NCBI GenBank assembly: GCA_009731375.1
Contig: BJOX01000278.1
Span: 579,771-643,770, forward strand
Reading direction: 5' to 3'
Length of the DNA stretch: 64,000 nucleotides
From: Paulinella micropora
Taxonomy: Eukaryota; Cercozoa; Imbricatea; Euglyphida
Shown: positions 24,476 through 34,507 of the stretch, piece by piece
Numbering within the stretch: the stretch's first letter is position 1
How the letters are laid out: the number at the start of each line of letters is the position of its first letter
Position numbers and translations under genes: made by a program
The notes under the pieces: generated by a model
Told to the model about the DNA's origin: nothing
Seen by the model: only the letters and a program-made list of their open reading frames with translations
Database searches by the model: none

Positions 24476-27400
24476 CATATGTGACCCCGTCGCGGCGATA
24501 AAGCGCGGCAACCAAACCTTTCTCCTTTTTCTTCTTGGGCTGACAACCCTGGCTTAAACGAAGAGGCTTGCTTCCCCTAAGTTAAGCCGTAAGTTACAAA
24601 AACTACATGCGAAAACCTACCGACGCACCGCTATTCCCTCCGGAGTGGCCGCCGTCACCCTCCCAGTGCGTGCTCTGCACCGCCTGAACCCCCTGGAGAA
24701 GATTTTGCTCATGTTCACCCTTACGAAGACCTTTCGGGCCTCCTCGAAAAGAAGAGCCCAAAAGCGCACGTCCATCCGGACTACAAGTCGCAACCCGGCA
24801 TTATCAACCTGGATTCCACCCACTGTGTTGACGCCGAGACATACTCCCATTTCGTCCATCGGACAAGAAGTGCCCCGAAAGAACCAACCGAAAGAAGAAA
24901 ACGCCTGGTATTGCCATCAACACCAAGCGAATGGAAAGGCATTGAAGAAGAACTCCAATCCGCACTCCCTCTCATCCTCCCCTCCTCTCTCATCAAATGC
25001 CTGTCATGTGACGAAGCAGTAGCGAAATTTGAAAGATATCTCTACGACTTCATATCACAACGGGTAACAAAAACACAAGAACAAACTCATGAGCGAAAAA
25101 ACCGCCACGTAATCCGGCTCCAAACAGAACTCACGCAGAACCGACAACAAAAACTGATCCAAAAGAGACATCTGCGAGATCTCAAAAGGGCAGGTTCAAT
25201 TCCAGCTGCTGTTGCAAAAAGCCTGCAAAAAACTTGGCGAGTATTATTGAAGACCGGTAACCGCCTCCGCCGTCGTCTCAAGGAAGCAACTTTAAGCTCC
25301 GCTCAACGACAAGCAAATACACGCTTCCGAACTGACCCTCATAAGTTTGCCAAAAATCTGTTTCATCCCCCCTCAACCCAAACCACTTCCTCCCTATCCA
25401 AAGAAAACTGTGACTCCTACTTTCCCAACCTATACAAAGACGCTAATCGTGAACAAACCTACGTGCCCTTACCTGAAATGAATCGCCCGCCTCTACCAAC
25501 TGTCCCCTTTGACCTCAAGCCACCGTCCTTCTTGGAAACCAAAAGATCTGTGTTTGCCAAGCGTAATGGTGCAGCCCCTGGCAGAGATGGTATTAGCTAC
25601 CTTGTTTACAAGAGACTTCCCACCGCTTTACTTTTCTTACACAAACTCATTGTCAAGTGTTGGACAACGGATGTAGCTAATAGCTGGGCCCAAGCTGCTA
25701 TCTCCCTCCTTCATAAGGACGGCGATCCACTTCAGGCCTCAAACTATCGTCCGATTGCTCTGACAAGCTGCTCGGGTAAGGTATTTTTCTCTTTGTGGTC
25801 AAAACGCCTAGAGAGTTTTTTGCTAGATAACAAGTACTTTGACAGAGCAAAACAAAAAGGTTTCCTCCGTAACGTTGCAGGATGCCCCGAGCACATTGCT
25901 ACTACAAAAGCTACCATCAGAAATGCAAAAGATCACTATCGCCAACTGGTCATAGCATGGATTGACCTACAAAACGCTTTTGGAAGCGTAAACCACAACT
26001 TGATCCAGTTCGCTCTCTGGTGGTACCACGTGCCCCCTATGTTTGCTCGCATAATCTTTTTATACTACGAACTCTTAGTAGCCACAATCGAAGGGAAAGA
26101 TTGGTCATCAGAACCCTTTGTTTTTGCTGTTGGCGTTTTTCAAGGATGCTGCATTTCTCCTCTCCTTTTCAACATAGTTTTCAACCTACTCCTTGACCTC
26201 CTATCATCCTTGACCAAAAACAACGGTTATCATTTCAAGCATAAGACCTCAACAGATGAAGTCATCGTGCACGAAGCTGCTTATGCTGACGACCTCAAAC
26301 TACACTGCCGATCCCCGAAACACTGTCAATCGTCCATCAACATGATTGACAAATTTCTGTCATGGTCCAGAACAATGGCCGCGAAACCGCCCAAATGCAA
26401 AAGCCTTGCTTTCAAATACTGGACTAAAGCCGACGACTATAAGGGTCTCAAACGATTATTGCCGATCTCGTTCCCACCCTTCGACCCCGCCCTTACTATT
26501 ACTGGCAAACCGATTGACTTCATCGCTGACAAGCCTTTCAAAGACCTCGGATGGATTGTCTACCATGACCTCAGCGAAAACGAACAACGTGCAGCAATCC
26601 AAAAGAAGTTCATTCTTTCTATGCAAGCCATCGATAGCTGCTCGATCAATGGCTTTATGAAATTTTGGCTATACCAGCACTACGCTGTCCAGTCACTTGC
26701 CTGGCCATTTCTCATTTATGACCTCTGCTTATCTTTCGCCAAAACCCTTGAGAAAATTGCGACCCGCTTCCTCAAAAAATGGGCCAATATCTACAAAAGA
26801 GCTCTGGTCTCTTGCCTTTACCGCCCACGCTCGAAATTCGGTCTACAGCTCCAATCCATCGTCTCTTTTTACCAGCGACTTCAAATCAACCGTGCTCAAA
26901 TGCTGAAGTACTGCCCAGATAAACACCTCTCGTCCATTTATGCGATGAACCTGACGAAACACGAAACATTTCGAACTATCTGGAAACCAGAGCCTGTGCT
27001 CGAAAAGCTTGAGGCACAAGTTGATTTTGAATTCAAACATCGAGGCCAATCCGATCATCTCGGACTTGGCCATGGTCGCTACCCAAAAGAACATTCCATC
27101 ACAGACCGCAAAGACAGGGTTTTAGAATTAGCTGCTGAGACAATACTTGAGACAACCACAGTGCATGACATGGACAAAGCCATGCAAGGGTGCTTCCTTC
27201 GTTTTGAAGACGCATGCCCCTTCGACCTCTCCTGGGCTCGCCTCATCGGAACCCGTAATCCCCGTTTAATCTCTTGGGTCATCAACGCAAGCACAAACTC
27301 GGTTATTACCCCCGACCTTAGACGTCTGTGGGGAATCATTCCCAACAACAAGTGTGCCCTCTGTTCTGGTCAAGCACATCTATGCCACATCCTCTCCGGT

Positions 27401-28369
27401 TGCCATGTTGCCCTCAAACAAGGCCGCTATACCTGGCGTCATGACTCTGTGCTCTGCACTATTGAAGCTCCCCTTCAAAAACACATCGAGAGCCATAACA
27501 AACGCTCCCCTATAGACCAAAATGAATCAAAGTCTATGTTTGTGAAAGAGGGCGAGCAGAAGCCTAAGAGACAGTCATTTCATCGACCATCCCTGCTTGA
27601 CACTGCAAACGATTGGCAACTCCAAACCCAATACACCGGTTCTGAGCAAGCCTTTCCTGTCCACATTTGTGTCACTGACCTCCGCCCCGATATCGTTGTC
27701 TGGTCACTGTCTACCAAGATATGTATTCTGATCGAGCTAACGTGCCCGGTCGAGGAAAACATCCTTGACGCACGAGCCTACAAGACCAACCGATACAACA
27801 AGCTCAAATCTCAAATCGAGGACAACGGATGGACCTGCCACCTTCGACCAATCGAATGCGGGGCTCGCGGCATGGTATCGTTCTCTGTTCATCGATGTTT
27901 CCGCGCCTTGGGTTTTTCCCATCCCCAATCCAAATCCCTTTGCTTCAAGCTATCCTCCTGCGTAGCTCGTTGCTCTTTTGCGATTTATCGCTCCTGTGCA
28001 GTCAAAAATTGGACTAATCTTCCTCTAGTCCGTATTGGTGACTGCATTCCATCATAGCCGTCCAGTGTTGCATAGCCCGGGCTAGGTCCCTGCGGGGGTT
28101 TAGGCCTCATACAATGTCATCATTGTAGCTTGCGCAAGCTTACGGTGCTCAAAACACTTGGACTAACGGCTTCCTTTTCTTTCTCTTCTTCCTTATCCTC
28201 CCACTCTCCATTCCTAGATTGCCTTTTTCTTCAACGTCCTTCCTCCTCTTCTTTTTCCAGAACACAGTCTACCCGTGATTCCCATCCCGGACACATGCAC
28301 AGTACACAAATTATTGTTTGATGTGAAACTGCGTTCCTTTGCAAGGACTACATTCCTTTGCGACATCTC

Positions 28370-28371
<2 letters not shown>
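24476..28371 (+). mobile_element. Family 1 LINE, full-length copy 1 (R2/HERO-like, microsatellite-inserted)
   Basis: About 3.9 kb from CATATGTGACCCCGTCGCGG to GCGACATCTCATC, then TATC repeats. Parts are a 117-bp leader, one long ORF (24593-28057) and a 314-bp 3' UTR with a pyrimidine-rich segment. No poly(A) tail or LTR. As far as compared by eye, identical to the copy at 34508-38403, so transposition or duplication is recent. Confidence 0.93.
24593..28057 (+). CDS. LINE ORF: reverse transcriptase plus restriction-like endonuclease
   Basis: Open for 1154 codons; start uncertain (no in-frame ATG for about 296 codons; TTG at 24911 is one candidate). RT region from about residue 325: GAAPGRDGISY, then palm motif A (IDLQNAFGSVNH), motif B (GVFQGCCISPLLFN) and motif C AYADD near residue 564. 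A thumb follows, then a CCHC knuckle C-x2-C-x7-H-x4-C (near 920) with RYTWRHD after it. The endonuclease (near 1030-1060) shows RPD...IELTCP...K..RY, the PD-(D/E)-K layout of R2-group elements. The protein would nick a target and prime cDNA synthesis there. Domain order is that of R2/R4/HERO/NeSL; no N-terminal zinc finger is obvious. Clade placement is inference. Confidence 0.93.
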   Translation, partial: VTKTTCENLPTHRYSLRSGRRHPPSACSAPPEPPGEDFAHVHPYEDLSGLLEKKSPKAHVHPDYKSQPGIINLDSTHCVDAETYSHFVHRTRSAPKEPTERRKRLVLPSTPSEWKGIEEELQSALPLILPSSLIKCLSCDEAVAKFERYLYDFISQRVTKTQEQTHERKNRHVIRLQTELTQNRQQKLIQKRHLRDLKRAGSIPAAVAKSLQKTWRVLLKTGNRLRRRLKEATLSSAQRQANTRFRTDPHKFAKNLFHPPSTQTTSSLSKENCDSYFPNLYKDANREQTYVPLPEMNRPPLPTVPFDLKPPSFLETKRSVFAKRNGAAPGRDGISYLVYKRLPTALLFLHKLIVKCWTTDVANSWAQAAISLLHKDGDPLQASNYRPIALTSCSGKVFFSLWSKRLESFLLDNKYFDRAKQKGFLRNVAGCPEHIATTKATIRNAKDHYRQLVIAWIDLQNAFGSVNHNLIQFALWWYHVPPMFARIIFLYYELLVATIEGKDWSSEPFVFAVGVFQGCCISPLLFNIVFNLLLDLLSSLTKNNGYHFKHKTSTDEVIVHEAAYADDLKLHCRSPKHCQSSINMIDKFLSWSRTMAAKPPKCKSLAFKYWTKADDYKGLKRLLPISFPPFDPALTITGKPIDFIADKPFKDLGWIVYHDLSENEQRAAIQKKFILSMQAIDSCSINGFMKFWLYQHYAVQSLAWPFLIYDLCLSFAKTLEKIATRFLKKWANIYKRALVSCLYRPRSKFGLQLQSIVSFYQRLQINRAQMLKYCPDKHLSSIYAMNLTKHETFRTIWKPEPVLEKLEAQVDFEFKHRGQSDHLGLGHGRYPKEHSITDRKDRVLELAAETILETTTVHDMDKAMQGCFLRFEDACPFDLSWARLIGTRNPRLISWVINASTNSVITPDLRRLWGIIPNNKCALCSGQAHLCHILSGCHVALKQGRYTWRHDSVLCTIEAPLQKHIESHNKRSPIDQNESKSMFVKEGEQKPKRQSFHRPSLLDTANDWQLQTQYTGSEQAFPVHICVTDLRPDIVVWSLSTKICILIELTCPVEENILDARAYKTNRYNKLKSQIEDNGWTCHLRPIECGARGMVSFSVHRCFRALGFSHPQSKSLCFKLSSCVARCSFAIYRSCAVKNWTNLPLVRIGDCIPS

Positions 28372-28412
<41 letters not shown>

Positions 28413-28451
28413 AAACCACAGCTTAGCACCATGGGTAACAACCATCTATCC

Positions 28452-28494
<43 letters not shown>

Positions 28495-28533
28495 AAACAA
28501 CAGCTTAGCCCCATGGGCAACAACCATCTATCC

Positions 28534-28608
<75 letters not shown>

Positions 28609-28639
28609 AAACCCCAGCTTAGCCCTATGGGTAACAACC

Positions 28640-28689
<50 letters not shown>

Positions 28690-28692
28690 ATC

Positions 28693-28781
<89 letters not shown>

Positions 28782-28786
28782 GTCGG
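28372..28786 (+). repeat. (TCTA)n with three donor-side exon-13 echoes
   Basis: Echoes of exon 13's last ~25 bases plus GTAACAACC (once GCAACAACC) at about 28411, 28493 and 28607, each flanked by TCTA. Confidence 0.9.
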
Positions 28787-28957
28787 TGAAGGGGTGGAAT
28801 GGATGCCTATGTCTTCGGATATGCAGAGCGGATAGACCAAACATATTTATCTTCCTATCAATCTATCTATCTACCTATCTGTCTAGGGTGGAATAGAAGC
28901 CTATGTCTTCGGATATGAAGAGCGAAGAGACCGAACATATTTATCTTCCTATCGTTC
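28787..28957 (+). pseudogene. Duplicated exon-like island of unclear phase
   Basis: Two copies (28787-28858, 28886-28957) of a ~65-bp segment are separated by CTATC repeats. In one shared frame they read EAYVFGYEERRDRTYLSS and DAYVFGYAERIDQTYLSS. No donor could be found and phase against exons 13/14 is ambiguous, so it is left out of the exon chain. Confidence 0.45.
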
Positions 28958-29007
28958 AATCTATCTGTGTACCTATCTATCTATGTTTCTTTCTTTCTAT
29001 CCATCTA

Positions 29008-29061
<54 letters not shown>

Positions 29062-29087
29062 CCTACCTATCTATCTATCTATCTATC
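28958..29087 (+). repeat. (TCTA)n
   Basis: TCTA with TTTC and CCTA patches. Confidence 0.9.
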
Positions 29088-29395
29088 TTCTCGCTTGTTG
29101 AGCCCGGAATAAAACCCACAGTGCTCTGTCGGTTTATACTAGACTGTCGAACAGTCTCGAAACTCCATCTGCTTACTGGGTCCTCTGTAATGGAGGTGGG
29201 AGCTCGTTCTGCAAGGGGCGCTTATGGAACGAGCCCTGGCCCCGCCTGGTACTAGGGAGCGTTGGTATCGCCTGTATCAGTCCCTTCCGTGCAAACATCA
29301 CGGCTTAGCTGGGCATCGGGTTAATACTTTACCCAGACTTCCTTGATTGACGAAATCAGAAGCTCCTTTTTTCTGACATTAGTCGATATCTCATC
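29088..29395 (+). mobile_element. Family 2 element, 5'-truncated
   Basis: CTTCTCGCTTGTTGAGCCCG ... GATATCTCATC then TATC repeats. Carries both family hairpins (GACTGT/ACAGTC and GCTCGTTC/GAACGAGC). Confidence 0.9.
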
Positions 29396-30340
<945 letters not shown>

Positions 30341-30660
30341 ATTAACTATGAGAATGGTGGTGGTGATGGTGGTGGTGATGGTGGTGGTGATGGTGATGGT
30401 GGTGGTGATGGTGATGGTGGTGGTGATGGTGATGGTGGTGATGATGATGATGATGATGGTGATGGTGATGGTGATGGTGATGGTAATGGTGGTGATGATG
30501 AGGTGGTGGTGGTGATGATGGTGATGAGTCCTGATTTGACCTACACACACACACACACACACACTGAAATGGGCATATCTCCCTAGCTCTCTATATATTT
30601 AGCTTATCTAGTCGCATATACCTTTGCATATACATTGACATATACCTTGACATATACGTT

Positions 30661-30722
<62 letters not shown>

Positions 30723-30975
30723 TGTATGTATGTATGTATGTATGTATGTATATACAGTTGCACATAGACGTACATACACATGCGTACACATACACATACA
30801 CATACACATACACATATTTTTCCATATTCATACACACACACATAACACACACACGCACACACACGTGAACGCGATCATATTCATTCAAATACACATACAC
30901 ATACTATCTTGTCGTCTTAGTTGTCGTCTTGGGCGACACGTAAACACATCCATATCCATATCCCATATCCATATC

Positions 30976-31010
<35 letters not shown>

Positions 31011-31063
31011 CCATATCCATATACAGATCCACATTCATATCTGTATAAATATTTATCATATAG
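30341..31063 (+). repeat. GGTGAT hexamers, then CA, TA, TATG, CACATA tracts
   Basis: (GGTGAT)n/(GGT)n at 30355-30530, (AC)n, TA and TATG at 30660-30760, then ACACAT/ATACAT. A short unique piece at 30905-30950 has no clear exon. Confidence 0.85.
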
Positions 31064-31105
31064 GTACGCTTAGTCGAAGCCACGCGCTCAAAGCTCCAGG
31101 CAGCG
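31064..31105 (+). CDS. Exon 14 of gene G
   Basis: Acceptor TTTATCATATAG, donor GTATCA. With two leading bases it reads [13 protein letters not shown] and leaves 1 base, consistent with exons 13 and 15. The phase-0 frame ([14 protein letters not shown]) is also open, so the frame rests on its neighbours. Confidence 0.45.
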
Positions 31106-31133
31106 GTATCAAGATATACACATACATATACAC

Positions 31134-31164
<31 letters not shown>

Positions 31165-31633
31165 CACATATACATATACATGTGTAAATACATATACATA
31201 TACATAAACATACACATACACACATACATATACACATACATATACATGTACATATACACATATATATATACATATACATACGTAAATCATACATACTCAT
31301 TTGCAAGATGAATAAACAAACCAACATACATACATACATACATACATACATACATACATACATACATACATGAATGCATATACATACATACATACATGCA
31401 TACATACATACATACATACATGCATGCATGCATGCATGCATGCATAAATACGTACGTACATACGTACATACATGCATACATACATACATACATACATGCA
31501 TACATACATACATACATATATACATACATACATACGTACGTACATACATACATACATACATGCATGCATACATACATACATACATACATACATACATACA
31601 TACATACATACATACATGCATACACACACACAC

Positions 31634-31668
<35 letters not shown>

Positions 31669-31687
31669 GACACAAACACACACGCAC

Positions 31688-31735
<48 letters not shown>

Positions 31736-31767
31736 CGCATAACAGACATACAGACATAGATACGTGT
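31106..31767 (+). repeat. (ACATA)n/(CATA)n tract
   Basis: CATACA hexamers, then about 400 bp of CATA with CA and TA patches, ending GATACGTGTAG. Confidence 0.9.
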
Positions 31768-32806
31768 AGGACGGAACATCAGAAGCAGAAGCAGAAGCAG
31801 AAGCAGAAGAAGAAGAAGAAGAAGAAGAAGAAGAAGAAGAAGAAGAAGAAGAAGAAGAGGAAGAGGAAGAGGAAGAGGAAGAAGAAGAGGAAGAAGAAGG
31901 AGAAGGAGAAGAAGAAGAAGAAGAAAAAGAAGAAGAAGAAGAAGAAGAAGAAGAAGAGGAAGAGAGGAAGAAGTAGAAGAAGAAGAAGAAGAGGAAGAGG
32001 AAGAGGAAGAAGAAGAAGAAAAGAAGAAGGGAAGGGAAGGGAAGGGAAGGAAAGGAAAGGAAAGGAGAGGAAAGGAGAGGAGAGGAGAGAGAGAGAGAGA
32101 GAGAAGAGGAGGAGGAGGAGGAGCAGAGCACGTGCGCTGCTGATCTCACAGACAGTCCCCCGATCGATATGTATACATTACATACATTATATACGTTACA
32201 TACATACATGTATACATACAGACATAGATACGTGTAGGACGGAACATGACGAGCACGTGCGCTGCCTCATCACAGACAGTCTTCCCCCAAGCTATATGTA
32301 TACATTACATACATACATACATTACATACATACATACATACATGCATACATACATACATACATACATACATACAGACAGACATACATACATACATACGTG
32401 TAGGACGGAACATCACGAGCACGTGCGCTGAGCTCACAGACAGTCCCCCAAGCGATATGTATAGATGACATACATACATACATAACATACATACATACAT
32501 ACAGACATACAGACATACATACAGGACGGAGCATCACGAGCACGTGCGCTGACCTCACAGACAGTCCCCCGATCGATATGTATACATTACATACATACAG
32601 GACGGAGCATCACGAGCACGTGCGCTGCTGACGTCGTCACAGACAGTCTTCCCACAAGCGATATGTATACATTACATACATACATTACATACATCATACA
32701 TACATACATACATACGTGTAGGACGGAGCATCACGAGCACGTGCGCTGCTGACCTCATCACAGACAGTCTTCCCCCAATTGATATGTATACATTACATAC
32801 ATACAG
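31768..32806 (+). pseudogene. Array of exon-15 echoes in CATA repeats
   Basis: At least six copies start near 31768, 32237, 32409, 32524, 32600 and 32719, mostly after a GTGTAG or CATACAG acceptor. Length differences in the exon text are mostly multiples of 3 (GCTGCT/GCT, CTCATCACA/CTCACA, AGTCTTCCC/AGTCCC). The copy at 32237 has a 4-nt loss. The first copy is split at about 31781-32125 by a purine (GAA/GGA)n expansion. Confidence 0.7.
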
Positions 32807-32910
32807 GACGGAGCATCACGAGCACGTGCGCTGACCTCACAGACAGTCTTCCCACAAGCGATAACAAGACCTTAGGAATACAGAAACGCACAGATAAGAA
32901 ACAAACAGAG
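32807..32910 (+). CDS. Exon 15 of gene G
   Basis: Acceptor CATACATACAG, donor GTAAAC after GAG. Two leading bases, then 34 codons beginning RSITSTCADLTDSLPTSDNK and ending QKRTDKKQTE, ending phase 0. It is the last and only complete copy of the echo array. The other frame has a TAG at 32872. Polar, Ser/Thr/Lys-rich. Confidence 0.6.
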
Positions 32911-33171
32911 GTAAACATTTCTTTTGATGCATAGATTTGTGGATTTTATTGTTGTTGTTGTTGTTTTTATTATTATTATTGTTATTATTATTATTATTAG
33001 GGAGTACATAGGCCATCGGTCCTTTCCATGGGCTGATTGGTATAAAGCTCCTAGAGTAATGTTCTATGCCGTCACTTCCTTTATTCCACCGATTGGTGTG
33101 GAGACTTTCCTTATGGAATGGAGGACTGGATGCACATGGCCTTTTGGCTCAGCAATTGGCAGGAGATACAC

Positions 33172-33242
<71 letters not shown>

Positions 33243-33387
33243 GTATGGTTGACGCAAAGATGTTGAGTAAGAGAATAAGCTGCAAGGGAAAAGAAATGAG
33301 TGAGTGGAGACCTTATTGTTATGTTGTATGTATGTATGTATGTATGTATGTATGTATGTTTGTATGTATATATGTATGCATCTGATT
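32911..33387 (+). other. (TTA)n arrays flanking a 165-bp unique cassette (about 33001-33168)
   Basis: The cassette lies between two TTA arrays (32963-32999 and 33169-33241). A frame is open across it (FPWADWYKAPRVMFYAV), but as an exon it breaks the phase between exons 15 and 16. It may be an insertion into TTA repeats. No RT or tRNA features are seen. Confidence 0.5.
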
Positions 33388-33412
33388 AATAGATAGATAG
33401 ATAGATAGATAG

Positions 33413-33479
<67 letters not shown>

Positions 33480-33492
33480 GAGACAGACAGAC

Positions 33493-33581
<89 letters not shown>

Positions 33582-33673
33582 TCCCGTGCCACCCTTGTTA
33601 TCCGCCTACATGAATATATATATATATATATATATGTATATGTATATATATATGTGTGTGTTTGTGTGTGTGC

Positions 33674-33711
<38 letters not shown>

Positions 33712-33807
33712 GTATGTATGTATGTATGTATGTATGTATGTATGTATGTATGTATATGCAGACATACCTCTGTTTGTTTTGTGTCTGAGCGTCTTTGTCT
33801 GCCCACA

Positions 33808-33874
<67 letters not shown>

Positions 33875-33891
33875 CATCTATCCATCTATCC

Positions 33892-33978
<87 letters not shown>
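33388..33978. repeat. GATA, TA/TG, TATG and TCTA tracts with an inverted exon-16 echo
   Basis: GATA at 33388-33580. Then at 33583-33614 the reverse complement matches the first ~25 bases of exon 16 with its acceptor (CATGTAG, GCGGATAACAAGGGTGGC). TA, TG, TATG and TCTA follow. Confidence 0.75.
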
Positions 33979-33979
<1 letters not shown>

Positions 33980-34507
33980 CGACCAATCGAATGCGGGGCT
34001 CGCGGCATGGTATCGTTCTCTGTTCATCGATGTTTCCGCGCCTTGGGTTTTTCCCATCCCCAATCCAAATCCCTTTGCTTCAAGCTATCCTCCTGCGTAG
34101 CTCGTTGCTCTTTTGCGATTTATCGCTCCTGTGCAGTCAAAAATTGGACTAATCTTCCTCTAGTCCGTATTGGTGACTGCATTCCATCATAGCCGTCCAG
34201 TGTTGCATAGCCCGGGCTAGGTCCCTGCGGGGGTTTAGGCCTCATACAATGTCATCATTGTAGCTTGCGCAAGCTTACGGTGCTCAAAACACTTGGACTA
34301 ACGGCTTCCTTTTCTTTCTCTTCTTCCTTATCCTCCCACTCTCCATTCCTAGATTGCCTTTTTCTTCAACGTCCTTCCTCCTCTTCTTTTTCCAGAACAC
34401 AGTCTACCCGTGATTCCCATCCCGGACACATGCACAGTACACAAATTATTGTTTGATGTGAAACTGCGTTCCTTTGCAAGGACTACATTCCTTTGCGACA
34501 TCTCATC
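33979..34507 (+). mobile_element. Family 1 LINE, truncated, head-to-tail upstream partner
   Basis: Begins after TCTA at a different position (TCGACCAATCGAATGCGG) from the partner at 23385. It runs through the 3' UTR to GCGACATCTCATC and joins the next full-length copy with the same junction as at 24475/24476. Confidence 0.93.

Noticed and set aside
24476-24592. HDV-like self-cleaving ribozyme at the LINE 5' end, as in R2
   Set aside because: GC-rich hairpin-forming sequence is present, but I could not place the conserved core (nested P1-P3 and catalytic C segment). A covariance-model search would decide.
24645-25022. Second LINE ORF (GTG start, MAAVTLPVRAL...) overlapping the RT frame
   Set aside because: The frame of 24593 onward is continuous with the RT over the same region, and the other frame has no recognisable gag-like motif.
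32807-32874. Exon 15 read in phase 0 (DGASRARALTSQTVFPQ) ending in TAG
   Set aside because: The frame with two leading bases is open to a good GTAAAC donor and fits both neighbours. The phase-0 reading would end the gene while further phased exons follow.
33001-33168. Exon between exons 15 and 16
   Set aside because: It would need phase 0 at both ends, but that frame contains TGA.
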